A stretch of DNA of 64,000 nucleotides, taken from Geomicrobium sediminis. Lineage in GTDB: Bacteria > Bacillota > Bacilli > Bacillales > Marinococcaceae. This document shows, piece after piece, positions 33,970 through 43,098 of the stretch. The position numbers and the translations under genes were made by a program. The stretch is taken from positions 124,001-188,000 of the forward strand of contig NZ_JAFBEC010000005.1 of the NCBI RefSeq assembly GCF_016908595.1, given 5' to 3'. Each line of letters begins with the position of its first letter. Within the stretch, counting starts at the first letter, position 1. The notes beneath the pieces are model-generated. The model saw nothing but the letters and a program-made list of their open reading frames with translations, had not been told where the DNA came from and made no database searches.

Positions 33970-35334
33970 TTAAAAAATAATGAAATGAGCAATGAGAACA
34001 ACGATCGGTAGTGTAATCGCTGTACGGATTAAGAAAAGTGCGAGCAGTTGCCAGAAGTTCACAGGAATCTTCGAGCGGATTAGCATAACTCCAATTTCAG
34101 ATAAATAAATGAGCTGCGTGAGAGAAACAGCACCAACTACGAAACGAGTCAGTTCGCTCTCTATGCCACTTGCGAGGATCGCTGGCAAGAACATGTCTGC
34201 AAAACCTACAAGTAGTGCAGGAGCTGCTGCGTGCGCTTCAGGAATTTGCATCCATTCAAGGATTGGAATTAACGGATACGAAATGATTTGGAAAAAGCTC
34301 GTGAACTCAGCAATGATTAGTGCCAGTGTACCAATCGCCATAACAATCGGAAGCATCCCTAGCCAAATATCCGTTGCATTGAACAATCCTTTTTTAACGA
34401 TTTGTACAGGCTTGTCTGATTGAGCCGCTTTTTGAACCGCTCGTTCAAACGCAAATGAAAACGTTGATTGATTGTTTGGGACTTCTTCTTTTATTTGTTT
34501 CCCAACAGGACCGTAATACTCATTTTTCATTTTAGAAAGTGGTGGAATTCTCGGGCAGATAATCGCTGCGACAAACACACCTACAAGTACAGCTCCATAA
34601 AACGGCAAGAACATGCCTTCAAGCTCTAACATTGAAGCAATAATTAATGCAAAGCCGATGCTCGTAATTGTAAAGTTCGTTACAATGACCGCTGATTCTT
34701 TCTTTGAATAATAGCCATTTTCATATTGATCAATTGTAATTAAAATACTTACCATGTTGTTACCCATCCATGATGCCATCGCATCAACTGCAGATCTACC
34801 TGGAAGTTGAAAGAACGGACGCATTACTTTACGTGCCATCGTTCCAAGCCATTCCATCAAACCATAGTTAACGAGAAGTGGGAGTAGCATCCCCATCACA
34901 AACGTCCAAACAGCGAGAGTCGGTAAAAGTCCTGTTAAAACCTCTCCACCGGTTGTTTCATGCAAGACAACTGTTGGTCCGATCTGAAAATAAACCATCA
35001 CAGCGAACAAGGCACCAACAACACGAATGGATAGCCAGATTGGATGAACAACAACAAGTGGATGAAGATTTGATTTCATAAGCCATTCTGGCTTTGTCAT
35101 CGTTGCTAATAGTGACCCAAAACCAGAAAAAAACAGCACTGCTACGAGCAGTTCAACAATAATGGGCTCAAGCAAGCTTTGAACACTATTCGCCAAGACG
35201 GCAATAAGTACGAGCCATTGTCCATCAATAGGAAGTGGAATAAGAAATAAAAATGCGCCGATGATCGTCGGTATTAAAAACTTTAATTTATGATTAGTCA
35301 TTTTAGTATTTGTTGATTGAATTGCTGTCTTCAT
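33970..35334 (-). CDS. YjiH family membrane transporter (second copy)
   Basis: A 454-residue paralogue of the transporter at 15762-17114, alignable over its length (VGFADMFLPAILASGIESEL against the first copy's VGSGIDSEL, TRFVVGAVSLTQLIYLSEIG, FLIRTAITLPIVVLIAHF). It has about ten transmembrane segments and two Gate-type blocks. GAGGGAATGTC precedes the start. A sigma-A-like promoter (TTGCAT-17-TATATT on the minus strand) lies near 35360-35390; no -24/-12 element is seen, so control differs from the first copy. The neighbouring aminotransferase suggests an amino acid such as GABA as substrate. Confidence 0.82.
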   Translation of the reverse strand: MKTAIQSTNTKMTNHKLKFLIPTIIGAFLFLIPLPIDGQWLVLIAVLANSVQSLLEPIIVELLVAVLFFSGFGSLLATMTKPEWLMKSNLHPLVVVHPIWLSIRVVGALFAVMVYFQIGPTVVLHETTGGEVLTGLLPTLAVWTFVMGMLLPLLVNYGLMEWLGTMARKVMRPFFQLPGRSAVDAMASWMGNNMVSILITIDQYENGYYSKKESAVIVTNFTITSIGFALIIASMLELEGMFLPFYGAVLVGVFVAAIICPRIPPLSKMKNEYYGPVGKQIKEEVPNNQSTFSFAFERAVQKAAQSDKPVQIVKKGLFNATDIWLGMLPIVMAIGTLALIIAEFTSFFQIISYPLIPILEWMQIPEAHAAAPALLVGFADMFLPAILASGIESELTRFVVGAVSLTQLIYLSEIGVMLIRSKIPVNFWQLLALFLIRTAITLPIVVLIAHFIIF

Positions 35335-35454
35335 GACATTCCCTCATTTCTATATTCATTAATATACATTAATAATAATAAGTATGCAATTGTAAAATAA
35401 TGACTCTATAAAAATAAGAGAATTGCGAATGTGTTACTATTCCATGTGAATAAA

Positions 35455-35485
35455 CAAAAAAAAGACGAGTGCCTAAGCACTCATC
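35455..35485 (-). terminator. Terminator of the dicarboxylate symporter gene
   Basis: GAGTGC/GCACTC stem, CTAA loop, with flanking GA-TC pairs and eight T residues on the minus strand. Confidence 0.85.
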
Positions 35486-35489
35486 CTTA

Positions 35490-36725
35490 TTATAATTCCT
35501 CTGCATTCTTGTAATCACGCTTCTTTTCCATTCGAGCAACAATAACGGATGCAGCAGCATCACCTGTGATGTTAACAGCGGTACGAGACATGTCTAGAAT
35601 ACGGTCAACGGCTAGAATTAATGCAATACCGTCGAGCGGAATTCCTACTGATTGTAATACCATTGCAAGCATAATGATACCGGCACCTGGAACACTTGCC
35701 GTACCTAAGCTTGCGAGTGTTGCTGTAAGAATAATCGTTAGTAACTCTGTTACTCCTAAGTCAACTGCATAAACTTGGGCTAAGAAAATCGTAGCAACGG
35801 CTTGCATAATCGCCGTACCATCCATATTAATCGTTGCACCTAGCGGTAAAGTAAAAGAACTAATTGATTTTGGAACGCCTAAGTTTTCTTCAACTGAACG
35901 CATCGTTACCGGAAGCGTTGCAGAACTACTTGACGTACTAAAGGCAACTGCCATCGCTGGTACAAAGCCTTTAAAGAATGCTATTGGGTTCATTCTTCCC
36001 CATACCGATACTAGTCCACCATAAACGAGCATCATTTGAATTCCTAATGCAAGAATAATTGCAAGCATATACATAAACATTGATTGTAATGCGCCCCAGC
36101 CAAGTTCTCCAATCGCCGATGCGATTAATGCAAAAGCACCGAATGGCGCGAGCTTCATGACAAGCTTAACGAGCCAAATCATGACTTCATTTGCTTGTTC
36201 TACGAGGCTTAATAGACCTTTTGTCTTCTCACCTAGCATTGCAATACCGAAACCGATGAGAAGAGCAAAAACGATAATTTGAAGCATTTCACCTGTTGCT
36301 AATGATTCAACAGGGTTATTCGGGATAATATTTACGAGCGTTTCCATGATCGGTGGTGCTTCATTTGGCTCATAACCATCCATGTCTTGGTTCATTAAGC
36401 CCTCTGTACCTGGTTGTAGAAGGTACGCAACAGCAATACCAATTGTAAGCGCTATCGGTGTCGTTAATAAATAAAAACCCATGGTGAAACCACCGATACG
36501 TCCAAGTCGTTTTACATCACTCATGCTCGCAGCTCCAAGCACTAACGAGAAGAATACGAGCGGGACAACGAGCATGGAGATTGCTCTTAAGAAAATGTCT
36601 CCTACTGGGCTAAGTAGGTAGTAATCAATCTGATTAAACGTTTCTGTAGGTAGAAATGCATTTAAAGAAAGACCGACAATTAGGCCGGCAATCAATGCAA
36701 TAATAATCTTTTTTGTTAAACTCAT
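35490..36725 (-). CDS. Dicarboxylate/amino acid:cation symporter (DAACS family)
   Basis: A 411-residue GltP/DctA-type transporter. Family landmarks are the serine-rich loop FSTSSSSATLPVTMRS, SFTLPLGATINMDGTAIMQ, VPGAGIIMLAMVLQSVGIP and DRILDMSRTAVNITGDAAAS. About eight transmembrane helices plus two re-entrant loops are expected. It imports glutamate, aspartate or C4-dicarboxylates with protons or sodium. ATG 36725 has AGGGGAGGAA upstream; the ORF extension to 36758 lacks a site. Confidence 0.93.
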   Translation of the reverse strand: MSLTKKIIIALIAGLIVGLSLNAFLPTETFNQIDYYLLSPVGDIFLRAISMLVVPLVFFSLVLGAASMSDVKRLGRIGGFTMGFYLLTTPIALTIGIAVAYLLQPGTEGLMNQDMDGYEPNEAPPIMETLVNIIPNNPVESLATGEMLQIIVFALLIGFGIAMLGEKTKGLLSLVEQANEVMIWLVKLVMKLAPFGAFALIASAIGELGWGALQSMFMYMLAIILALGIQMMLVYGGLVSVWGRMNPIAFFKGFVPAMAVAFSTSSSSATLPVTMRSVEENLGVPKSISSFTLPLGATINMDGTAIMQAVATIFLAQVYAVDLGVTELLTIILTATLASLGTASVPGAGIIMLAMVLQSVGIPLDGIALILAVDRILDMSRTAVNITGDAAASVIVARMEKKRDYKNAEEL

Positions 36726-37060
36726 TAAAATTCCTCCCCTAAACCACATTGCAAACAATATAATCTAATATTTCACAATCGTTAAATAATATCGTTAATT
36801 TCCTTTTGAGATGTGATTGGAAAGTTTCGTCGACTTCTTTCTCAAACAGTAGATACATCATATTATGTATGTTTGCTATTTGTCTATATTTTTTTTTAGA
36901 TGAATGTTTATTCATCTGCTTTTCCACTAAAAAATTCAGTACTATCAAGCCTTTGCTCTCATATTGGATATGAACGGAAATGTGCATTTTTCGCGCATTT
37001 CGATTTTCCTTTGCTTAATATGCTCAAATAATAACAGGCTCATACAGCTATTTTTTGATT
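36726..37060. other. Intergenic region upstream of the symporter gene
   Basis: About 335 AT-rich bases. A minus-strand 82-codon ORF (36739-36987) has no ribosome binding site and no family resemblance, so no gene is called. I could not assign a promoter confidently. Confidence 0.4.
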
Positions 37061-37087
37061 CAAAAAAGACGAACACGTTGCTCGCCT
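37061..37087 (-). terminator. Terminator of the NUDIX gene
   Basis: AAAGGCGA/TCGTCTTT stem (one G-U) overlapping the stop, then a minus-strand T-run. Confidence 0.7.
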
Positions 37088-37088
37088 T

Positions 37089-37532
37089 TTAAAGGAATTT
37101 GTACAGTTCAACTAAACCAGGTTGCAATTTGTCCGCGAGTTTTATTACTTGATTGTTATTCATCGTCTTCCATTCATAGTGATAGAGCCATCCATGATCA
37201 ATGTCATTGCTTTCTACACTATGAGTAAACGCATGTTTACTATCACCCGTAAAGATCAAATGGTAATTGTGTCTTGTCATGATTTCTTGCGTTGTGCGTG
37301 ATTGATAGGTATTGTGACCCAAATATTGAACCATCATCAATTGTTTTTTAGAAATTCCAGATTCTTCAGCAATCTCTCTGTACAATGCTTGTTCTAACGT
37401 TTCTCCAGGATCAACGGTGCCACCAGGTACTTCTACACCTGCCCAATTCGTATCCTCAGAAGTTAACGTTAGTAACTGTGTTTCGCCAGCGTATTCTCGA
37501 GTAATATACGCCGTCACTTTTTGTTGTGACAT
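37089..37532 (-). CDS. NUDIX hydrolase
   Basis: A 147-residue protein with the Nudix box GGTVDPGETLEQALYREIAE followed by ESGI (GX5EX7REUXEEXGU). It would hydrolyse a nucleoside diphosphate linked to another group; the substrate is unknown. AAAGGGG precedes the start. Monocistronic. Confidence 0.9.
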   Translation of the reverse strand: MSQQKVTAYITREYAGETQLLTLTSEDTNWAGVEVPGGTVDPGETLEQALYREIAEESGISKKQLMMVQYLGHNTYQSRTTQEIMTRHNYHLIFTGDSKHAFTHSVESNDIDHGWLYHYEWKTMNNNQVIKLADKLQPGLVELYKFL

Positions 37533-37693
37533 GATGTATCAAACCCCTTTTACACTACGTATTAGTATAGCATGGGAAACAACGAATGAAATCATGCAAC
37601 TGCCTATCTTAACACCTAAAAATTCAAATTCTCTTTATTCATTATTATGTATATCTATAAATCCGTTGAATGCGTTAGCGTTATTTCTACATA

Positions 37694-37728
37694 TAAAAGG
37701 CAATGACGTCTTACAACGATCACTGCCT
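37694..37728 (-). terminator. Terminator of the thioredoxin-like gene
   Basis: AGGCAATGA/TCACTGCCT stem (8 of 9 pairs plus a G-U) with TTTTA following on the minus strand. Confidence 0.65.
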
Positions 37729-37742
37729 CAGCACTTTATTTA

Positions 37743-38384
37743 TTACAATTCTGCCTCAATCGTCTCAACGATTTCTTCGTAATCAAAAGGGTCTTCTATT
37801 ACATGACCGTTGATAACAATAGTTGGCGTTAATTGAATGTCATGTTCTTGAACATGTTCAATATCTTCCTCAACCTGCTCGCTATACGTTTGATCTAACA
37901 GATCATTCGTCAGAACCTCAAGGTCGATCTCTTGGTCGACGTCTTCAGCAGCAACACGCAGTAACTCATCAACGGTCACCCACTGGGCGTCGTGCCCTGC
38001 TGCTTCAGGTTGTGCATGGTAAAGTGCCTCATGGTATTCCCAAAACGCCTCAGGATGATTATGCCAAACCGATTCACTAGCAAGAGCTGCAAGCATTGAT
38101 TCTGCACCGTGGAAAGGAGCATTAATAAACGCGAAATTCGCTTGTCCATTCTCTATGTAATCGTCTTTTAGTTGTTGAAAAACCGTCTCATCCCAAACTT
38201 TACAAGCTGGGCACTTATAATCACCAAACTCAATAATCGTCACTTCAGCCTCTTCTTCACCAAGGGTAGGTTGTGTTGCTACTTCAATTTGTTCCATTGT
38301 ATCTTGACTGCCAGGGTAGAAAAAGTAGAAGCCTGCAATAACAAGTACTGCCACCGCAATCGTCACTGAAACTAGATATTTCAT
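37743..38384 (-). CDS. DsbA/BdbD-like extracytoplasmic thiol-disulfide oxidoreductase
   Basis: A 213-residue protein: an N-terminal membrane anchor (residues 4-24), then a thioredoxin fold with the active site FGDYKCPACKVWDET (CPAC) and cis-proline in LTPTIVING. The inserted helical domain and overall length match BdbD, which oxidises or isomerises cysteines in exported proteins. No bdbC-like partner is adjacent. It is very acidic, as expected for an extracellular protein of an alkaliphile or halophile. Confidence 0.88.
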   Translation of the reverse strand: MKYLVSVTIAVAVLVIAGFYFFYPGSQDTMEQIEVATQPTLGEEEAEVTIIEFGDYKCPACKVWDETVFQQLKDDYIENGQANFAFINAPFHGAESMLAALASESVWHNHPEAFWEYHEALYHAQPEAAGHDAQWVTVDELLRVAAEDVDQEIDLEVLTNDLLDQTYSEQVEEDIEHVQEHDIQLTPTIVINGHVIEDPFDYEEIVETIEAEL

Positions 38385-38529
38385 AAAATAATTCCCCTTT
38401 CTTCTCTTCTATCCTACATGCTTTCTTCTATTAAGTCGGAACTAAAACGTGACAAGTTTTTAACGGATAAGCTGCGTAAATCTTTTCATCATTAATCATA
38501 ACGTTGTCTAAGCTTCCCAAATTCAGACA

Positions 38530-38559
38530 AAAATAAAACGCTGCAATCGCTCGCAGCGT
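38530..38559 (-). terminator. Terminator of the 89-residue hypothetical gene
   Basis: ACGCTGC/GCAGCGT stem with TTTTATTTTTG following on the minus strand. Confidence 0.8.
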
Positions 38560-38572
38560 ATGTTCATTCCTA

Positions 38573-38842
38573 TTAGTTTGCGTTTTGTAACCCACCAGGT
38601 TGGCATGTGACGATTAAAACATCGGCATCAGTATCTGTAAATTCATTGAGTGTGACTGGAATGTCGGTCGTTGCTGGATGATGGTCCATTGCAAAACGCA
38701 TAAGGGCGTAATCTCTAGAACATTCTCTCCAGTCATCTGGCCCATTCTCCCAAACTCTTTTTTTATAGATACTCATTGCCTTCTGCTTCGTCGGTGCCTT
38801 TACTAACGCATAAAATGGCGCAAAGAACTCGTAGTACTTCAT
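38573..38842 (-). CDS. Conserved hypothetical protein
   Basis: An 89-residue soluble protein (KYYEFFAPFYALVKAPTKQK, WENGPDDWRECSRDYALMRF, VLIVTCQPGGLQN). The ATG follows GGAGGATTAGGGG, and a clean terminator follows the stop, so it is a real monocistronic gene. The sequence resembles small Bacillus phage-like or stress proteins without assigned function; I do not recognise a named domain. Confidence 0.65.
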   Translation of the reverse strand: MKYYEFFAPFYALVKAPTKQKAMSIYKKRVWENGPDDWRECSRDYALMRFAMDHHPATTDIPVTLNEFTDTDADVLIVTCQPGGLQNAN

Positions 38843-39116
38843 CCCCTAATCCTCCAACATTGCAGTCTCGTGCTGTGAATCTATACAGCTTATGCACGTA
38901 AGATAAGAAAATCCATTTCATTTACCTACAGCACGGAAAATTAGGCTCCAAAAATGATAAATGTGACAATTTGCCAACAATGTTATTTATGGTAGCCGGA
39001 GACTAGAGTACTCCTATTCTGAAGGACTGTCAACACCTTTAATGCAAAAAATAATCGTCAATTTTTGCATGTGTAATTGTAAGGCTTTTCATATGAAAAT
39101 TAGCAGAAAACATTGC

Positions 39117-39569
39117 TCATTGTTCATTTAATTTCGTATGAATTTGTTCAAGGTGATGTTGATCGTGTATGGCAAACATTTTCGCAAAGCTTTCCGCAGA
39201 AAATTCACGTTTCCCTTCTCCAATTGTAAATCGAACCTCAGGATCTACCGTCGATAATTGATGCACAAGTTTTCGACGGTCTGTTGTGAATGCCGTGATA
39301 ATCTCTTTTACCCCTAGTTCTTCTCGTACTTGCAACTGTTCTTTGTTAAACTGCTCTACTTCTGGAAATGCTTCCAAGACAGCGCCTTCTTTCATATCAG
39401 GTAACCAGTTGTGTAAGCATTGTTCGTCCCAAACGTTCAAATGAGCAACGATTTCTCGAATTGACCATTTTCCTTCCTCAATTGGATCTACGAGATCTTG
39501 TTCAGGAACTTCTTGTAGTCGTTCAATTTCTACAATGGTTTGTGTAAATGATTCGAATGGTTTTTTCAA
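39117..39569 (-). CDS. DinB family protein
   Basis: A 150-residue four-helix DinB-like protein: KWSIREIVAHLNVWDEQCLH with the first His, and MFAIHDQHHLEQIHTKL with the C-terminal His pair. Probable metal-binding, function unknown. It is one of three DinB-like genes in the window (others at 21837 and 45988), which are divergent in sequence. Confidence 0.82.
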   Translation of the reverse strand: MKKPFESFTQTIVEIERLQEVPEQDLVDPIEEGKWSIREIVAHLNVWDEQCLHNWLPDMKEGAVLEAFPEVEQFNKEQLQVREELGVKEIITAFTTDRRKLVHQLSTVDPEVRFTIGEGKREFSAESFAKMFAIHDQHHLEQIHTKLNEQ

Positions 39570-39679
39570 AATCGTTCACTCCTTATTAATTGTTGATTTC
39601 CTGTCATTCAAAGTAGTTGATAACGAATAACTGACGCGGTATAGTACTCTCGTACTGATTTTAAGAGGTGAGACATATC

Positions 39680-40381
39680 ATGAGGACTTTTTTAGCCTAT
39701 ACACATGCTGCACTCTACTTGCTACGTATTCTCCCATCGATGGTAATACTTAGACGCAAGCAAAACGAGCACGCGTATAATAAAACGAATCAATTTGCCA
39801 AAATTTTATCTGATCGTACGTTGCGCATTGCAAAAACTGAAGTTGTCGTAAACGGAAAAGAAAATATTCCTGATGACAATCGTTACGTGCTCGTTTCTAA
39901 TCATCAAGGAAACTTCGACATTCCAATTCTTTTATCTCACATCAATCCAAACCTTGCTTTTATAGCAAAAACCTCATTACAAAAGGTTCCACTCTTTGGT
40001 ACTTGGATGACGTTAAAACGATGCATCTTTATTGATCAATCCGACCCTAGGCAATCTGTGCGCCAACTCTCTAAAGGCGGCGAGCAAGTGAAGCACGGTA
40101 CGCCACTTTGTATTTTCCCAGAAGGCCATCGAAGTAAAGACCATTCAGTGCAATCGTTTAGCAACGCTGGCGCTAGAATGGCTAAAAAAGCAGGTGTGCA
40201 AATCTTACCTGTGAGCATTAGTGGCTCATATCGCGTCATGGAAGCAAATGAGGGTAAGATTAAACCAGCACATGTCGTTGTCACCGTCCATCCTTTAGTA
40301 AATCCTGAAGAACATGCAAGCGCGTCAACACTCAACACGCACATTCACACGATGATTACGAGTAGCGTCAACACTCCTTAA
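39680..40381 (+). CDS. plsC: 1-acylglycerol-3-phosphate acyltransferase (PlsC family)
   Basis: A 233-residue acyltransferase. Motif I is VLVSNHQGNFDIPILL (NHxxxxD), motif II is FGTWMTLKRCIFIDQSD, motif III is CIFPEGHRSKD and motif IV is QILPVSISGSY. It acylates lysophosphatidic acid in membrane lipid synthesis. An N-terminal hydrophobic segment anchors it. ATG 39680 has AGAGGTG nine bases upstream. It overlaps the convergent TspO gene by four bases. Confidence 0.9.
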   Translation: MRTFLAYTHAALYLLRILPSMVILRRKQNEHAYNKTNQFAKILSDRTLRIAKTEVVVNGKENIPDDNRYVLVSNHQGNFDIPILLSHINPNLAFIAKTSLQKVPLFGTWMTLKRCIFIDQSDPRQSVRQLSKGGEQVKHGTPLCIFPEGHRSKDHSVQSFSNAGARMAKKAGVQILPVSISGSYRVMEANEGKIKPAHVVVTVHPLVNPEEHASASTLNTHIHTMITSSVNTP

Positions 40382-41109
40382 CGAGAGCGTTGACGTGCTT
40401 TTTGTCGTACGACAAGTAAAAAAATTGCTAGAATAACAATCACACTTACGACCGTTATAACTTGTATGAAAGTAGATGGTGTTTCAGCAAAGATTGCTAC
40501 ATATGACCATACGATCACGAGTGGATAAGTCACATCTTTGAAATAGAGCGTAATACCAACTGCTAATGCAGCTCCAATCAACAACATAATGACTGACCAA
40601 GCCATTTCATTTAAACCGAGAAACGTTGGTACATCATTTTGAACGAATGTAACAAATACATTCGCGATGCTTGCCACAGTGATCCAACCTAAGTACATAG
40701 AGAAAGGCAAGCGATCAAAGAACTTAGCGTCTCGTGAATTCGTAATTCGTAAATACATCACAACAAGTGTAATTAACAACAAGAAAATAATAATCGTCGA
40801 TACGACGAGCCATTGTTGAGTAAAAGCAATAATCCATGCACCATTTAATAAAAAGTTAATTGATGGTAGAATGCCTACTCTTTCATAGACCCCTCTCGTA
40901 GAACGCCCACTTACAAACGTTCGTAAAATCCAGATGAATAATAGTACGTAAATAACTCCCCAAATTGAAAACGCAAAACCTGCTGGTTGAATCAGTGGCT
41001 GATCTTGATTAGCTACATCTCCAACATTCGTTGCAGAGCTATAATTTAAGATGATCATAATAATAAATGTAATGATATGCACAATCGCAAGTCTAAACGC
41101 TACTTTCAA
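40378..41109 (-). CDS. Tryptophan-rich sensory protein (TspO/MBR-related)
   Basis: A 243-residue membrane protein with six to seven transmembrane segments. QPAGFAFSIWGVIYVLLFIW and LNGAWIIAFTQQWLV match the TspO/MBR superfamily in its longer bacterial form, where a seventh helix is added. Ligands in the superfamily are porphyrins or related compounds; the role here is unknown. The last four bases overlap the convergent plsC gene, so there is no terminator between them. Confidence 0.82.
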   Translation of the reverse strand: MKVAFRLAIVHIITFIIMIILNYSSATNVGDVANQDQPLIQPAGFAFSIWGVIYVLLFIWILRTFVSGRSTRGVYERVGILPSINFLLNGAWIIAFTQQWLVVSTIIIFLLLITLVVMYLRITNSRDAKFFDRLPFSMYLGWITVASIANVFVTFVQNDVPTFLGLNEMAWSVIMLLIGAALAVGITLYFKDVTYPLVIVWSYVAIFAETPSTFIQVITVVSVIVILAIFLLVVRQKARQRSR

Positions 41110-41193
41110 CTAGATTCCTCCTTTATATCTAGAACCTTTTCCTTTCTATTCCACTAACAGTTCTCGACATAAACGTCGGAATCACAAAAACTC

Positions 41194-41220
41194 ATAAAAA
41201 AAGAGTGAGCACCGCTCACT
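41194..41220 (-). terminator. Terminator of a 55-residue ORF
   Basis: AGTGAGC/GCTCACT 7-bp stem with ACC loop and seven T residues on the minus strand. Confidence 0.85.
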
Positions 41221-41236
41221 TCATATCACTTCTATG

Positions 41237-41404
41237 TTAGATTGATCTAATTTCCCACCTTGCTGCATTTGGTAATAAATGACGATTTAATGCAAACGCT
41301 AAATGACTTGCAGTAATCGAATCGACAAAGATTTTCTCCAAGTGGCTGCTAGAGTCCTTTAGGGTTTCTGTAACCCCATTTCGAACTCTTACGATTGTGA
41401 ACAT
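41237..41404 (-). CDS. Small hypothetical protein (55 residues)
   Basis: A short minus-strand ORF supported by an excellent AGGAGGTG six bases before ATG 41404 and by a terminator 16 bases after its stop. The product (MFTIVRVRNGVTETLKDSSS to ARWEIRSI) is soluble and mixed-charge. No family is recognised. Confidence 0.65.
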   Translation of the reverse strand: MFTIVRVRNGVTETLKDSSSHLEKIFVDSITASHLAFALNRHLLPNAARWEIRSI

Positions 41405-41525
41405 TAGGGCACCTCCTAAATTCTTACAGCCTTTAACTGTGGGTTAATTATGTCATAGTTTTTAGAATATTAACAGTATATATCATAAAATAAAAACTTA
41501 TCTGTCTTGAACCGACATGTAAGCA

Positions 41526-41558
41526 TAAAAAAATCGGCACTTCGACAACGAAATACCG
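41526..41558 (-). terminator. Terminator of the lipoprotein gene
   Basis: CGGCACTTCG/CGAAATACCG stem (10 bp with two G-U) followed by seven T residues on the minus strand. Confidence 0.82.
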
Positions 41559-41568
41559 CATCGCTTTT

Positions 41569-42138
41569 CTATTCTCCTAACCTTACTGCCATCGTTTCTG
41601 GATTAATCAGCACTTTCCAATGATCGAGCTCTGTAAAAGAAAGCTCTTGATCATCAATCAAATAGGCTCCTTGCCACTCTCCTCTAGCGTGAATGACCGT
41701 CCATTCCTCATCGTACGTCATATACATATCATGTTCGAGCCAACGAACATTTGCTTCTCCTTCACTTGTCGATTTAAGGTCAACAATCTCAACACGTTCG
41801 TCATCCTCTGTATCAATGAATAATTGAATACTTCTATTATAGTAATTAGCTGGATCATCAAGATGATCTAGAATTAAGGTTACTTCTGTTATCGTATCGT
41901 CGAGTTCCTTTGTCTGAAATGTATAGGTAGACTCATTTTCTTCTATAATTGATGACAAGTAGTTGATTCGATCTTCAACGTCTTCCCACGAATAACTCGC
42001 TACTTCTTCTAGTTCTACTTCCTTCATTGTAAATTCCATCGGAAGGCGCTCTTGAAAATCTCTAAAAGCTCTTGCCTCTGAGCTACACGCTACGAGTAAA
42101 ACATAGACAACTAGAAAAATTATATACTTCCACCTCAG
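41569..42138 (-). CDS. Lipoprotein with probable CTG start codon
   Basis: The obvious ATG (42039) gives a 156-residue protein without a ribosome binding site. Upstream the frame stays open for 33 codons and encodes a lipoprotein signal: LRWKYIIFLVVYVLLVACSS, with a lipobox (LVAC) and Cys at residue 17. The only plausible start for it is CTG 42138, nine bases after GGGAGG; a stop lies 12 codons further upstream and there is no ATG, GTG or TTG between. The mature part is acidic, with a repeated WEDVEDRI/EEWTVIH pattern, and has no recognised family. It would be a membrane-anchored extracellular lipoprotein of 189 residues. Confidence 0.65.
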   Translation of the reverse strand: MRWKYIIFLVVYVLLVACSSEARAFRDFQERLPMEFTMKEVELEEVASYSWEDVEDRINYLSSIIEENESTYTFQTKELDDTITEVTLILDHLDDPANYYNRSIQLFIDTEDDERVEIVDLKSTSEGEANVRWLEHDMYMTYDEEWTVIHARGEWQGAYLIDDQELSFTELDHWKVLINPETMAVRLGE

Positions 42139-42269
42139 TACGAACGCCTCCCCCCATCTTTGTGTGATGTACTATACCCAAAACAGTCTTTTCCCCAAAC
42201 CTAAATTGAGGAAAAATTACAAAATAAGGAATTTTTCCAGTGAAATACTACATTCACCTATCACGCTTA

Positions 42270-42313
42270 AAAAAAAAAGAAACAAGGCGAACGTTAGCAT
42301 TCATCCTTGTCTC
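42270..42313 (-). terminator. Terminator of the VOC gene
   Basis: AACAAGG/CCTTGTC stem with a long interior and a ten-T run on the minus strand. Confidence 0.7.
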
Positions 42314-42333
42314 TTTTTCAGACTATATATGAC

Positions 42334-42690
42334 TCACGTGTTCCAAGAAATGACTTCCCAAAGGTACCCATCAAGATCTTGGAACATCCCCGCGTACGTA
42401 CTTTGTTCCACCAATGGCACTTCAACGATTTCAGCTCCAGCTTCCCTGGCTCTTCTAATAAGTTGGTCGACTTCCAACGTTGATGTGGCCTCTTGAGTGA
42501 ATATTAGAGAAGGCTCTTCTATTACGCCTTCCATTAAAACGACGGATATGCCTTGTTCAAAGAAAAAGGCAACATGATCACTTTCAATTAAAATTTGCTC
42601 GAAAGGTAAATCGAACACGTCCTTATAAAAGCGATACGCACGATCTAAATTATGAACCGTTATCGTTATACTCGTAATTTTTGGCTGCAC
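42334..42690 (-). CDS. VOC family protein (glyoxalase/bleomycin-resistance fold)
   Basis: A 118-residue single VOC module: KITSITITVHNLDRAYRFYK at the N-terminus, the VAFFFEQGISVVLMEGV strand pair and FQDLDGYLWEVISW at the end. Metal ligands are predicted among Thr/His in the first strand and Glu in WEVISW. GTG 42690 has GGAGGG seven bases upstream. Substrate unknown. Confidence 0.82.
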   Translation of the reverse strand: MQPKITSITITVHNLDRAYRFYKDVFDLPFEQILIESDHVAFFFEQGISVVLMEGVIEEPSLIFTQEATSTLEVDQLIRRAREAGAEIVEVPLVEQSTYAGMFQDLDGYLWEVISWNT

Positions 42691-42807
42691 CTTTTTCCCT
42701 CCAATGAATTTCTTGCAGGTATTACGTTAACTATAGCACGTTCATAAGTATAGATGTACGTTCGGTTACTTTCATCCTCGAATGGCTTTGCTTATGAGAA
42801 TAACACA

Positions 42808-43002
42808 TTAGACTTTTGATCGGTTTCTTCGACCACGTACTAAAATTGGCAAGATGCCAGCACCAAATATAACGCCAGAAACAGAGAGAAAACATAAACT
42901 TGCCCAATCCATTTGACCCTTTGAAAAGCTAATAACTAGGGAAATTATTCCAAGAACAACTGCAGACATGATCCCGTGATACATACGCTTCTTTATTCCC
43001 AC
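42808..43002 (-). CDS. Small two-TM membrane protein
   Basis: A 64-residue protein with two hydrophobic helices (about 9-28 and 36-55) and a basic end (VRGRRNRSKV). GTG 43002 follows GGAGGTGGG at seven bases; the longer ORF to 43032 would put that site inside the gene. No family recognised. Confidence 0.55.
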   Translation of the reverse strand: MGIKKRMYHGIMSAVVLGIISLVISFSKGQMDWASLCFLSVSGVIFGAGILPILVRGRRNRSKV

Positions 43003-43098
43003 AAGCCCACCTCCAACAGATAATGTATGCATTCCCTTAGACGAACAATCATAAACTTGAGTGAGACAGTGATTCCAAACGAATTAGGAGGAACATAC

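Noticed and set aside
36739-36987. 82-codon ORF upstream of the symporter
   Set aside because: No ribosome binding site, no recognisable composition; probably chance in AT-rich DNA.
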